Of a stretch of 64,000 nucleotides of DNA, positions 1 to 10,273 are shown one piece after another. The notes under the pieces were generated by a model. The model was given only the letters and a program-made list of their open reading frames with translations, made no database searches and was not told the origin of the DNA. The stretch is from positions 124,001-188,000 of the forward strand of contig NZ_BCSJ01000002.1 of NCBI RefSeq assembly GCF_001570805.1. The letters are read 5' to 3'. The first letter of the stretch is position 1; every line of letters begins with the position of its first letter. Both the position numbers and the translations under genes were made by a program. Source of the stretch: Brevibacterium epidermidis NBRC 14811 (lineage in GTDB: Bacteria; Actinomycetota; Actinomycetes; Actinomycetales; Brevibacteriaceae).

Positions 1-269
1 ACACCTTCGTGCTCAGCTCGCTGTCCTCACACGGGTCCTTCGCTCCCCGACGTCCCGTGATCGCGACCTGGGGCTTCCTCACCGGAGGCTGCGCGGTCGT
101 CCTACTCCTCGTCGGTGGACTGCAGGCCCTGCAGCAGGCGGCGATGCTCTCAGCGGTTCCGTTCACCGTCATCGTGGTCGTCCTCGGCATCGCGCTGATC
201 AAGGAGCTGCGCAGCGATCACCAGATCGTCGAGGAGGTCGCGCGCGAGCGACGAGTCCTCGGGCTCTGA
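1..269 (+). CDS. BCCT family transporter, C-terminal fragment
   Basis: The reading frame is open from the first base and ends in TGA at 267-269, so only the C-terminal ~88 residues are in the window. The start T-F-V-L-S-S-L-S-S resembles the helix-10/11 region of betaine/carnitine/choline transporters. Two hydrophobic helices follow (about residues 22-40 and 46-64), then a charged cytoplasmic tail. Members of this family import quaternary ammonium osmolytes or substrates with Na+ or H+. The substrate cannot be told from this fragment. The gene converges on the IclR gene of the hut operon. Confidence 0.75.
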   Translation, partial: TFVLSSLSSHGSFAPRRPVIATWGFLTGGCAVVLLLVGGLQALQQAAMLSAVPFTVIVVVLGIALIKELRSDHQIVEEVARERRVLGL

Positions 270-283
270 CTCTCGGCCCGACC

Positions 284-301
284 GCGCCGAAAAGTCGGCG
301 C
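284..301. terminator. Bidirectional hairpin between BCCT and IclR genes
   Basis: GCGCCGA (284-290) and TCGGCGC (295-301) pair perfectly around an AAAG loop. The hairpin lies between two convergent genes, so it could end transcription from both sides. There is no long T-tract. Confidence 0.6.
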
Positions 302-318
302 AAGCGGACCGGACACAT

Positions 319-1062
319 TCACCGCAGCTTGGCGGTCACCTCGGCGGCGGCGGCCTTGACCTGGTCGACGATCGGATCGGTGTCCTCGGGCAGGGTCTCG
401 GTGACGAACGAGAGGCCGATGGCCGCGATCGGGCGACCCAACACGTCGAACACCGGTGCCGCGAGCGTCGAGATCCCGGGCGTGACTTCGCCGTGTTCGA
501 TCGCGGTGCCGGTCCGTCGCTCCTGAGCGAGCACCGCGTTGAGCGCTTTCACCGAGGTCGGGCCCTTGCCCGTGCGCGTAACGAACTCGGTCTCTGACTG
601 CAGCATCGCGAGCACCTCAGATTTCGGCAGCTGAGCGAGGATCGCCCGCCCGGTCGCCGTGAGGTAGCTGGGCATGCGCACACCGGTGGCGGTGATGACC
701 GCGACGGATTTCAGGGACTGCTCCTTGAGCACGTACTCCGTCTCCCAGCCGCGGATCACGGCCAACTGCGCAGTCGTCGCAGTATCCTCGGCGAGCTGCC
801 GGACGATCGGCTGCGCCAACCGCTGCAGGGGGTTCGTCCGCAGGTAGGATGCCCCGAGCTCGTGCACGCCGGCTCCGAGCACATACCCGGATTCGGTGCG
901 CGCCACGAGCCCGAGCTCCTCCAACACGGCGAGGATGTCATACGCACTCGACCGCGGGATCTCGAGCGACCGGACCAGGGCGCCGGCCGTGATCGATCGG
1001 TTCGACGAGGCCATATGCCGCAGGATCGCGATCGCCCGCCGCAGTGCGGGAACCTCAGCCAC
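319..1062 (-). CDS. IclR family transcriptional regulator of the hut operon
   Basis: A 247-residue protein with an N-terminal winged helix (about residues 5-60; the recognition-helix area reads L-E-I-P-R-S-S-A-Y) and a C-terminal IclR effector domain that ends with G-L-S-F. The start is GTG at 1062, behind GGAGGG at the end of hutF, with only 3 bases between the hutF stop and this start. It is therefore the last gene of hutI-hutH-M20-hutF-iclR. Its place in the operon makes it the first candidate to bind the GTCCGA-N4-TCGGAC palindromes found upstream of hutI, hutU and other genes here (inference). Effector unknown; urocanate is a reasonable guess because it induces hut in many bacteria. Confidence 0.88.
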   Translation of the reverse strand: MAEVPALRRAIAILRHMASSNRSITAGALVRSLEIPRSSAYDILAVLEELGLVARTESGYVLGAGVHELGASYLRTNPLQRLAQPIVRQLAEDTATTAQLAVIRGWETEYVLKEQSLKSVAVITATGVRMPSYLTATGRAILAQLPKSEVLAMLQSETEFVTRTGKGPTSVKALNAVLAQERRTGTAIEHGEVTPGISTLAAPVFDVLGRPIAAIGLSFVTETLPEDTDPIVDQVKAAAAEVTAKLR

Positions 1063-1065
1063 GAC

Positions 1066-2460
1066 TCAGCCCTCCATCTCCAACGCGGCGAAAGCCTGCG
1101 CGTAGAGTTCGGCGATATCGCCGAGCTCGGTGTGCACTCCGTCGCGCACGCGGACCTTCCCGCCGCTGACGGTCAAATGCACATCGCTCGCGCTGGCCGT
1201 GAGGATGATCTGCTCGTCCAGCGACCCCATGGTTCGCATGCTGTCGGTGCGCAGAGCCACGAAGTCACACGCCTTCCCGACCTCGAGGGAACCGACCGGG
1301 AGGTCGAGGCTGCGTGCCCCGCCTTCGGTGAGCGCGGTGATGAGTTCGGCCGGTGAGAACCGTCCGCGCTGGCCGGAGCGCAGCCGCTCCCCCGCTTCGA
1401 GTCCCTGGGTCTCGCGCAGAGCGTCGAGGACGACGTGCTGGTCGGAGCCGAGCGAGATCACGGCTCCGGCGTCGGCGAGCTCCCGGGCCGGTCCGATGCC
1501 GTCGGCGAGGTCCGCCTCGGTGCACGGGCACATGACGATCGTCGACCGGGCGCCTGCGAGGATCGCGATGTCCTGCTCGCTCAGGTGGGTGGCATGGACG
1601 GCCGAGAGCCGGTCGTCGACGACCCCCGAGCGCGCGAGAACCTCGGTCGGGGTAGCCCCGTACGCAGCCTGCGAGGCTTCGTTCTCCGCCGGCTGTTCGG
1701 ACAGGTGCACGTGCACAGCTCCGGACAGTTCGGTGAACCGCTGGAGATTCGCCGCCGGGACCGCGCGAATCGAATGGATCGCGGCACCGACGTGGACGAA
1801 GCTCTCACCTGGAGCGTTGACCGGAAATTCGTCGGCAAAGGTGTCGATCAGGCCGGCGTGCCGGTCCATGTATCCGTCGATCGTGCCGTCGCCGAATCGG
1901 GACTGTTCGGCCGAGAGTTCGGCGTCGATGCCGCCGGTGAGATAGCAGGTGTCGAGCAGTCGGATGCGGATCCCAGCCGAGGCGGCCGCCCGCGCCAGCG
2001 CTCGTTCCATCGCGTGGGCGCGGAGTCCGGCATCGTCGCTCGCGTCCCCGCGGGGACGCTCGGTGCCGTACGGCGTTCCGTCCTGCGCGTGGTGGACGTA
2101 GTGGAATTCGCCCACCGAGGTGTAGCCGCCGGCAAGCATCTCGGCGAACACTGCGCGGGCCACCGTCTCATAGGTTTCCGGGTCGAGCTTCGCTGCGACG
2201 GAGTACATGACTTCGCGCCAGGTCCAGAACGTGCCGCCGTCGCCGTGGGTGCGTCCGCGCAGCATGCGGTGGAAGGCGTGGGAGTGCGCATTGACTGCGC
2301 CGGGCATGACGAATCCGGGAACCGCCTCGGCGTCGGAGGGTGCGGTATCGATCCCCGTCTCGACGGCGGTGAGTGTTCCGGTGTCGTCGGCGCTCAGCAG
2401 GACTCCGCGGGCAACGGCTCCGTCGATCCAGGCGGATTCGCACCAGTAGCGGGTGCTCAT
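1066..2460 (-). CDS. hutF: Formimidoylglutamate deiminase
   Basis: A 464-residue amidohydrolase that converts N-formimino-L-glutamate to N-formyl-L-glutamate and ammonia, step four of the five-step histidine pathway. Metal-binding signatures are visible: N-A-H-S-H (His59, His61), V-H-L-S-E-Q, V-H-A-T-H and S-D-Q-H. The ATG at 2460 overlaps the stop of the upstream M20 gene as ATGA and is preceded by a strong GGAGGTG site, so the two are translationally coupled. HutF rather than HutG-type formiminoglutamase means the pathway must pass through N-formylglutamate, which then needs a deformylase. Confidence 0.93.
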   Translation of the reverse strand: MSTRYWCESAWIDGAVARGVLLSADDTGTLTAVETGIDTAPSDAEAVPGFVMPGAVNAHSHAFHRMLRGRTHGDGGTFWTWREVMYSVAAKLDPETYETVARAVFAEMLAGGYTSVGEFHYVHHAQDGTPYGTERPRGDASDDAGLRAHAMERALARAAASAGIRIRLLDTCYLTGGIDAELSAEQSRFGDGTIDGYMDRHAGLIDTFADEFPVNAPGESFVHVGAAIHSIRAVPAANLQRFTELSGAVHVHLSEQPAENEASQAAYGATPTEVLARSGVVDDRLSAVHATHLSEQDIAILAGARSTIVMCPCTEADLADGIGPARELADAGAVISLGSDQHVVLDALRETQGLEAGERLRSGQRGRFSPAELITALTEGGARSLDLPVGSLEVGKACDFVALRTDSMRTMGSLDEQIILTASASDVHLTVSGGKVRVRDGVHTELGDIAELYAQAFAALEMEG

Positions 2461-3725
2461 TGCGCACCTCCTGTCGTCGGGCCCCCGGTCCTGTCGTCGG
2501 CAAGGGCATTTTCGATGCCGAGTTCGCGGGCGAGCACCTTGACGAGCGCATCGACCCCGGCCCTCTGGTCGTCGACCTCGCAGGCCTCTTCGGGAGCGTG
2601 GGAGACGCCGGTCGGGTTGCGGACGTAGAGCATCGCCGAAGGCACATGGGGTGCGAGGATGCCCGCATCGTGCCCGGCGCCCGAGGGCAGCAGCGGTGCG
2701 TCCGGCAGCACCGAGGTCAAGCGGGAGTTGAGATCGGCGGTGAAGTGAGTCGTCGGCGAGTAGGACTCCTGCGAGATCGTCACCTCGACACCTGAATCGG
2801 AGCCATGGTCCTGGGCGCGGTGGCTGATCGCCTCGAGCACCTGCTTGACGACCGCGTCGTCAGGGTGGCGGATGTCGAGCCAGAAACTCATGGACGAGGC
2901 AATGACGTTCGTCCCGCCCGGGTGGATGAGAGTGCGCCCCACGGTCGCCACGGCAGTCGCGTCAGTGGCGGCCGCTAGGGTCGGGATATCCCCGATCACG
3001 CGGGAAGCTGCGACCACCGGGTCGGCGCGATGGCTCATCGGCGTCGTCCCGGCGTGGTTGCCCTGGCCGGAGAAGGCGAAGTGCCAGCGACCGTGGCCGA
3101 TGATCGAGGAGCCGATGGCGACGGCCTGATCGGTGCCTGCCAGACCGATGCCCTGTTCGACATGGAGTTCGATGAAGGAACCGATTCCGGCCAGCCGAGA
3201 CTGGTCACGCCCGATCCGATCCGGATCGAGGCCATAGCCACGGGCGACGTCGGCGAAGGTGTCTCCGGCGGCGTCCTTGAGGCCGAGTGCGCGGTCGGCG
3301 TCGATGGCACCGGTGAGCAGCCGCGAACCGAGGCAGGCGACGCCGAAGCGTGAACCTTCTTCCTCGGGGAACACAGCCAGCCCGAAGGGCCGGGTGGACT
3401 GTTCGAGTGCGCCGGAGTCCTTGAGAACGTCGAAGGCCGCCAGCGCCGAGGCGACGCCGAGGGGGCCGTCGAACTCACCACCCCCGGGCACGGAGTCGAG
3501 GTGGGATCCGGTAACGACCGCGTTCGCACCCTGCGGGGTGGCCCATGCCCAAGTGATGCCGTTGGCATCGATCTCGGTATCGAGACCGCGGCGGGCCGCC
3601 TCGGCGAGGAACCACTCACGCAGGTCCCGTTCGGTGTCCGAGAATCCGGGCCGCTGGTAGCCCGGACCGCGGGTGTCGCGGCCGGTGTCCTCGATCTGGC
3701 TCAGCAGCGAGACGACATCGCTCAT
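2457..3725 (-). CDS. M20 family amidohydrolase (AllC/carbamoylase-like), likely N-formylglutamate deformylase
   Basis: A 422-residue Zn-dependent hydrolase of the allantoate amidohydrolase / N-carbamoyl amino-acid hydrolase group. Visible metal and active-site motifs are G-S-H-L-D-S, an E-E-E-G-S-R-F stretch, E-L-H-V-E-Q-G and G-A-G-H-D. Annotation pipelines usually call such proteins allantoate amidohydrolase, but no allantoin gene is nearby. It sits between hutH and hutF in the same operon, overlapping hutF by 4 bases. No hutG is present in the window. The simplest reading is that it removes the formyl group from N-formylglutamate, giving glutamate and formate (inference). A role on another N-acyl glutamate cannot be excluded. 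GGAGTG lies upstream of the ATG at 3725. Confidence 0.82.
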   Translation of the reverse strand: MSDVVSLLSQIEDTGRDTRGPGYQRPGFSDTERDLREWFLAEAARRGLDTEIDANGITWAWATPQGANAVVTGSHLDSVPGGGEFDGPLGVASALAAFDVLKDSGALEQSTRPFGLAVFPEEEGSRFGVACLGSRLLTGAIDADRALGLKDAAGDTFADVARGYGLDPDRIGRDQSRLAGIGSFIELHVEQGIGLAGTDQAVAIGSSIIGHGRWHFAFSGQGNHAGTTPMSHRADPVVAASRVIGDIPTLAAATDATAVATVGRTLIHPGGTNVIASSMSFWLDIRHPDDAVVKQVLEAISHRAQDHGSDSGVEVTISQESYSPTTHFTADLNSRLTSVLPDAPLLPSGAGHDAGILAPHVPSAMLYVRNPTGVSHAPEEACEVDDQRAGVDALVKVLARELGIENALADDRTGGPTTGGAQ

Positions 3726-3835
3726 TGTCAGTTCACTCCGTTCGAAATCGGTCGGGTCCGGTCGATGGCCGGCTCCGGTGCGGACGAGCCGCGGGGCGGG
3801 GCAGACGACTGTGCGAGACCGGCCCCTGCCCGGTG

Positions 3836-5512
3836 TCAGTCCTGGTGGGTGGTGGCTGCTGAGGTGCCCGAAGCCTCGGCGGCGGCTTCGAGGTTGCCCA
3901 GCGCAGTGAACTCGGGATCGTTGACGGCCGGTCCGCCGTCTTCCGGCTGCCAGGTTCCGGCGGCGGAGGTGACGGTGTGGGTCAGCGGTGCGACCGACTC
4001 GGCGGTTGCGACCAGCGTTCCGTCCTTGACCTTCGCGATGGTCTCGGCGAGTTCGGGCGAGAGGAACCGGTCAGGGCCTGGTCCGGGAACGGTCTCACGG
4101 ATCTTCGCGATCACGGCTCCGGTCACCGGTGCCGGTGCGGCGTCGCGCATATCGCAGGCACGGGAAGCTGCGTAGAGTTCGATGCCGACGACGGAGGCGA
4201 GGTTGTCGACGACCTTGCGCAGTTTGCGAGCGGCCGACCACCCCATGGACACGTGGTCTTCCTGCATGGCCGAGGACGGGATCGAGTCGACCGAGGCCGG
4301 TGTCGCGCCCCGCTTGGCCTCGGAGACCATGGCCGCCTGCGTGTAGTGGGCGATCATCAGGCCCGAGTCGACGCCGGCGTCATCGGCGAGGAACGGGGTG
4401 AGGTTCTGGTTGCGGGCGACATCCATCATCCGGTCGGTGCGGCGTTCGGACATCGAGGCGACGTCGGCAGCGACGATGGCGAGGAAGTCCAGGGCATGGG
4501 CCAGGGGCGCTCCGTGGAAGTTGCCGTTCGAGGACACCATTCCGTTCGTGAGCACGACCGGGTTGTCGATGGCGGCGCGCAGCTCGCGTTCGGCGACCTG
4601 GGTGGCGAAGGCGACGGCGTCACGCGCGGCGCCGTTGACCTGCGGGGCACAGCGCATCGAGTACGCGTCCTGGACGAGGTGGGTGGAGTCGCGGTGGCTG
4701 GCAGTGATGCCGGAGTCGGCGAGCGAGGCGAGCATGTTCGCAGCCGAGGCGGCCTGACCGTCGTGCGGGCGCAGCGCGTAATGGAGTTCAGGGGCGAAGA
4801 CGGCGTCGGTGCCGAAGAGTCCTTCGATGCTCATGGCCGCGGACACATCGACGGCGGTGAGCAGGTTCTCCAGGTCGGTCAGGGCCATGATGAGCATGCC
4901 GAGCATGCCGTCGGTGCCGTTGACCAGCGCGAGGCCTTCCTTCTCGGCCAGGGTGACCGGGGTGATTCCGGCCTTCGCGAGAATCTCATCGGCGGGCCCG
5001 GCCACTCCGTCGGGCCCCTCGGCCACGCCTTCACCCATGACGACGAGGGCGCATGCCGACAGTGGTGCGAGGTCACCGGAGCAGCCGAGTGAACCGTACT
5101 CGTGGACGACCGGGGTGATTCCGGCGTTGAGCAGGTCGACGTAGGTCTGGAGGACTTCGGCGCGGACGCCGGCCCGACCGGTGGCCAGGGTGCGGGCGCG
5201 CAGCAGCATGAGGGCGCGCACGACTTCGCGTTCGACGGGCTCGCCGACGCCGGCGGCGTGGGAGCGGATGAGCGATTTCTGCAGCTGGGTGCGCAGCTCG
5301 GCGGGGATGTGGCGCTGGGCGAGCGCTCCGAATCCGGTGGAGACGCCGTAAACGGGCTTCTCAGCCTGAGCGAGGGCGTCGATGGCCTCGCGGTACTTAT
5401 TCACCCGGGCCAGAGTGGCCTCGGACAGTGAGACCAACGCTCCGCGACGGGCGACGTCGACCACCTCAGCGAAGGTCAGTGTGTCGGGGTCGAGATCGAT
5501 GAATGTGGTCAT
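3836..5512 (-). CDS. hutH: Histidine ammonia-lyase
   Basis: Removes ammonia from L-histidine to give urocanate, the first step of histidine catabolism. The 558-residue protein has the MIO-prosthetic-group region E-Y-G-S-L-G-C-S-G-D-L-A-P. The triad that cyclises is Cys144-Ser145-Gly146, not the Ala-Ser-Gly of Pseudomonas; as far as I recall, actinobacterial enzymes often have this Cys form. The protein is some 45 residues longer than a typical HutH (about 510) because of an extra C-terminal tail rich in Glu and Ala. AAGGAAAGG precedes the ATG at 5512. It lies 35 bases after hutI. A 110-base gap separates it from the M20 gene. Confidence 0.95.
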   Translation of the reverse strand: MTTFIDLDPDTLTFAEVVDVARRGALVSLSEATLARVNKYREAIDALAQAEKPVYGVSTGFGALAQRHIPAELRTQLQKSLIRSHAAGVGEPVEREVVRALMLLRARTLATGRAGVRAEVLQTYVDLLNAGITPVVHEYGSLGCSGDLAPLSACALVVMGEGVAEGPDGVAGPADEILAKAGITPVTLAEKEGLALVNGTDGMLGMLIMALTDLENLLTAVDVSAAMSIEGLFGTDAVFAPELHYALRPHDGQAASAANMLASLADSGITASHRDSTHLVQDAYSMRCAPQVNGAARDAVAFATQVAERELRAAIDNPVVLTNGMVSSNGNFHGAPLAHALDFLAIVAADVASMSERRTDRMMDVARNQNLTPFLADDAGVDSGLMIAHYTQAAMVSEAKRGATPASVDSIPSSAMQEDHVSMGWSAARKLRKVVDNLASVVGIELYAASRACDMRDAAPAPVTGAVIAKIRETVPGPGPDRFLSPELAETIAKVKDGTLVATAESVAPLTHTVTSAAGTWQPEDGGPAVNDPEFTALGNLEAAAEASGTSAATTHQD

Positions 5513-5547
5513 GAAGAGCCTTTCCTTGTGTTCGTCGTGGATGAAGT

Positions 5548-6819
5548 TCAGTCGCGGGATCGGTTGTCGACGATGAGCTCACCGCCGGAGTAGACCCTCT
5601 CGACCAGCTGGACACCCGGCCGGTAGGCCAGGTGGCGGTAGCTGGGTGCGTCGAGGATGGCCAGGTCGGCGCGGGCTCCCGCTCCGAGGTGGCCGACATC
5701 GGTGCGCTGCAGGGCGTTGGCTCCGCCGGCGGTCGCCGCCCACACCGCCTGCTCGACGGTGAAGTGCATATCCCGGACGCCGATGGCGATGACGAAGGGC
5801 ATGCTGTTGGAGAAACCGGAGCCGGGGTTGCAGTCGCTGGCGATCGCAAGCCGCACTCCGGCGTCGACGTAGCGGCGGGCGTCGGGGTAGGGCTGGCGGG
5901 TGGAGAACTCGATGCTCGGCAGCAGGGTGACGACGGTGCCCGCCTCGGCGAGGACGGCTAGGTCCTCATCGGAGGCGAAGGTGGCGTGGTCGACGGACAC
6001 GCAGCCGAGTTCGGCGCCGAGCTTGAGTGCCCCGCCCTCGGTGAGCTGATTGGCATGCAGCCGCGGTTTCATTCCCACGGCCTTGCCGGCGTCGATGATC
6101 CGCCGCGTCTGGTCTTCGGTGAAAGCACCGGTTTCGCAGAACACGTCGATCCACTTCGCTTTGCCTTCGGCTGCTGGGATGATCTCGTCGATGACGAGGT
6201 CGACGTAGCGTTCCGGCTCGTCCTTGAACTCCGGTGGGACGACGTGGGCGGCGATGAGCGTCGATTCCTCGGTGTGCCGGTTGATGATGTCGAGAGCCTG
6301 GATCTCGTCGGGCACGGTCAGCCCATAGCCGGACTTGATCTCGAACGTCGTCGTGCCCTGTCGCTGCGCCTGTTCGAGGAGGTGGACGAGGTTGGCTTCG
6401 AGCTCGGCCTCGCTGGCGGCGCGGGTCGCGGCCACGGTGGTGGCGATCCCACCGGCCGAATACTTCTGCCCGGCCATTCGGGCGGCGAATTCCTCGGACC
6501 GGTCACCGGCGAAGATGAGGTGGTTGTGGCTGTCGACGAAGCCGGGGATGACGGCCTTCCCACCGAGGTCGATCGTCTCGAATCCGCTGAGATCATTCGC
6601 CGAGGTGACTTCGCCGTTGGCGATGTCGTCATCGTTGAGGCCGGCGGTGCCGATCTGGTCCTCGTGTGCAGCGAGCGCGGCGTCCGCCTGTGCGGACGGT
6701 CCCGACCAGATCACCCGACCGGCGTCGACGAGCAGAGCGGCGTCAGCGATCACGTCGAGTTCGCCGAGACGGTCGAGATCATTGACGACGAGTTCGCTGA
6801 TCCCGGTGAATAGCTGCAT
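5548..6819 (-). CDS. hutI: Imidazolonepropionase
   Basis: Hydrolyses 4-imidazolone-5-propionate to N-formimino-L-glutamate, the third hut step. The 423-residue amidohydrolase shows V-D-S-H-N-H (metal His pair), a following F-A-G-D-R-S-E-E-F substrate segment, H-A-N-Q-L-T-E-G-G and A-S-D-C-N-P-G-S. It is the first gene of the five-gene minus-strand operon. A GGAAAGG site lies ahead of the ATG at 6819. The upstream region holds palindrome A (6905-6920), 85 bases before the start, and is shared with the divergent SDR gene. Confidence 0.95.
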   Translation of the reverse strand: MQLFTGISELVVNDLDRLGELDVIADAALLVDAGRVIWSGPSAQADAALAAHEDQIGTAGLNDDDIANGEVTSANDLSGFETIDLGGKAVIPGFVDSHNHLIFAGDRSEEFAARMAGQKYSAGGIATTVAATRAASEAELEANLVHLLEQAQRQGTTTFEIKSGYGLTVPDEIQALDIINRHTEESTLIAAHVVPPEFKDEPERYVDLVIDEIIPAAEGKAKWIDVFCETGAFTEDQTRRIIDAGKAVGMKPRLHANQLTEGGALKLGAELGCVSVDHATFASDEDLAVLAEAGTVVTLLPSIEFSTRQPYPDARRYVDAGVRLAIASDCNPGSGFSNSMPFVIAIGVRDMHFTVEQAVWAATAGGANALQRTDVGHLGAGARADLAILDAPSYRHLAYRPGVQLVERVYSGGELIVDNRSRD

Positions 6820-6904
6820 GACGGTCGGCCCTTTCCGATCGAGTGTGGTTCAGTCCCAGTATGGACTGTCGGCGAACGGCAGTGAACGGCGCAGAAAGAT
6901 ATTC

Positions 6905-6920
6905 GTCCGATATTTCGGAC
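6905..6920. promoter_or_regulatory. hut-type operator A (GTCCGA-N4-TCGGAC)
   Basis: GTCCGATATTTCGGAC has perfect 6-base arms. It lies in the divergent region between hutI (minus) and the SDR gene (plus). The identical 16-mer occurs upstream of hutU at 10127, which makes chance unlikely. The IclR protein encoded in the operon is the likely binder, but a LysR protein cannot be ruled out. Confidence 0.72.
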
Positions 6921-7111
6921 AAAGATTCATGCGGTCCTGTCGGAACGGTCACCCTCGCTGTCGGGCACCGGAAGCACCTGACACCTGGGCAAAGTCGTGA
7001 CCCGAAGGCTAGCCTGGCTCATATCCATCCCGATCAACGGATCGCGGAACACGGACCCGACCACCGAACACACGGATACGATCATCGGACTACGGATGAA
7101 GGAGACGAACG

Positions 7112-8002
7112 ATGACCACTGACAGCCACCTCGGCGAGGGATATTCCACCCGATCGCTGGCCGGACGGACGATCATCATGAGCGGCGGCAGCCGTGGAAT
7201 CGGACTGGCGATCGCTCTGCGCGCAGCCCAGGACGGGGCGAATATCGCGCTGCTGGCGAAGACCGCGGAACCCCATCCGAAGCTCGAGGGCACGGTCTAC
7301 ACTGCGGCCGAGCAGATCGAGGCGGCCGGTGGCAAGGCCCTGCCGATCATCGGCGACGTCCGCAGCGACGAATCGGTCGCCGAGGCGGTCGCGAAGACCG
7401 TTGAGGCCTTCGGCGGCATCGACATCGTCGTCAACAACGCCAGCGCGATCGACCTGTCCTCGGTCGAGGACCTGCCGATGAAGAAGTTCGACCTCATGAA
7501 CTCGATCAACGCACGTGGCTCCTACCTTCTGGCCAAGACGGCCCTTCCGCACCTCCAAGCCTCCGACGCCGCGCATGTGCTCACGCTCTCGCCGCCGCTC
7601 AATCTCAACCCGGCGTGGGCGGGCAGGCACTTGGGCTACACGATGGCGAAATACGGGATGTCGCTGGTCACGCTCGGACTGGCCGAGGAGCAGCGCGAGG
7701 CCGGAGTCGCAGCGAACAGCCTATGGCCACGGACGACGATCGCGACGGCCGCTGTGAACAACCTCCTCGGCGGCGAACAGCTCATGGCGCGCAGCCGTAA
7801 GCCCGAGATCATGGCCGAGGCGGCATGGGTGATCCTCACCAGCGACCCCCGCGAGGTCACCGGCAATTTCTTCATCGACGACGAGGTGTTGGCGGCTCAA
7901 GGTGTCACGGACCTCTCGGCCTACGCCCATGATGCGTCGAAGCCCGGTTCCGTCGGTCACGGGCCCAACGACCTCGAGCTCGACCTCTTCCTCGACGAGT
8001 AA
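7112..8002 (+). CDS. SDR family oxidoreductase (HSDL2-like)
   Basis: A 296-residue short-chain dehydrogenase/reductase. The N-terminal nucleotide-binding motif reads S-G-G-S-R-G-I-G (about residues 24-31), V-N-N-A-S marks the NNAG position, and the catalytic Ser-Tyr-Lys set is seen in L-S-P and Y-T-M-A-K. The sequence around the active site resembles the SDR domain of hydroxysteroid-dehydrogenase-like protein 2, without the C-terminal SCP2 domain. AAGGAG is well placed before the ATG at 7112. It is divergent from hutI over operator A and could therefore share hut control. The substrate is unknown; a 3-hydroxyacyl compound in the nearby acyl-CoA module is one possibility. Confidence 0.85.
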   Translation: MTTDSHLGEGYSTRSLAGRTIIMSGGSRGIGLAIALRAAQDGANIALLAKTAEPHPKLEGTVYTAAEQIEAAGGKALPIIGDVRSDESVAEAVAKTVEAFGGIDIVVNNASAIDLSSVEDLPMKKFDLMNSINARGSYLLAKTALPHLQASDAAHVLTLSPPLNLNPAWAGRHLGYTMAKYGMSLVTLGLAEEQREAGVAANSLWPRTTIATAAVNNLLGGEQLMARSRKPEIMAEAAWVILTSDPREVTGNFFIDDEVLAAQGVTDLSAYAHDASKPGSVGHGPNDLELDLFLDE

Positions 8003-8050
8003 GGTGCGGCGCACCTGACTACTCACGATCAGCAACTCCCCACGGCACAC

Positions 8051-8096
8051 AAAAAGTCGAGCAGCACTGTTTCAAAACTGTGCTGCTCGACTTTTT
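8051..8096. terminator. Strong bidirectional terminator between SDR gene and hutU
   Basis: The arms at 8051-8067 and 8080-8096 pair perfectly over 17 bases. An A-run opens the left arm and a T-run closes the right arm, so the hairpin works as an intrinsic terminator in both directions. It lies between the convergent SDR gene and hutU. Confidence 0.92.
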
Positions 8097-8131
8097 TCGA
8101 GCTATTCAGCAGCTACACGGCAGTTTGCTCT

Positions 8132-8197
8132 TTTGGTACACCCTGTTCTGAAATGCCCACCGAGGAACGTGAGCAGTTCAGAACAGCGTGTACCAAA
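8132..8197. repeat. 66-bp inverted-repeat element with 21-bp arms
   Basis: The left arm 8132-8152 (TTTGGTACAC...) and right arm 8177-8197 (...GTGTACCAAA) match as reverse complements with one mismatch and enclose 24 bases. The element follows directly after a complete terminator, so a second terminator is not needed here. It may be a MITE-like remnant, a regulatory RNA hairpin or a protein site. No other copy was noticed in the window. Confidence 0.7.
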
Positions 8198-8250
8198 GTG
8201 CCCGCTTCATCCGCGACCGCTCCCGTGTACGCAGCTGCGTCGCTTACTGC

Positions 8251-9972
<1,722 letters not shown>

Positions 9973-10273
9973 GGGATTCTCCTTGTCGCTGTGTCCGACA
10001 ACGCGGATACTGGTCTGCGGGTTCGGCAGGAAACCGACTATCGGCCCGTCCTGCGCTGTCTGCTCTGACTACACATCCCATTCTGGCGGCTGGAGAGGAT
10101 CGCGGAAGTGGTCCGGATCAAGTTCTGTCCGATATTTCGGACGTGCTCGAGTGTGCGCCGCACACCCCGTTGCCGACCGCTATAAAACAGCTCAGGCATT
10201 GATTACCCAGCGTGCAATAATGATGGCCACCCGCATGTCCGACCGCTCGAACGCCTGACGAGGGAGAACGTCC
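9973..10273. other. Divergent promoter region between hutU and LysR gene
   Basis: This 301-base non-coding region holds operator B (10127-10142) and must contain the promoters of hutU (minus) and the LysR gene (plus). GTCCGGATC just upstream (10111) may be a half site. No small gene is evident. Confidence 0.6.
10127..10142. promoter_or_regulatory. hut-type operator B (GTCCGA-N4-TCGGAC)
   Basis: GTCCGATATTTCGGAC, identical over all 16 bases to operator A, lies 154 bases upstream of the hutU start and 131 bases upstream of the LysR start. Confidence 0.72.

Noticed and set aside
1435-2628. Long plus-strand frame opposite hutF
   Set aside because: Antisense shadow of a clear amidohydrolase gene, with no ribosome site or recognisable protein features.
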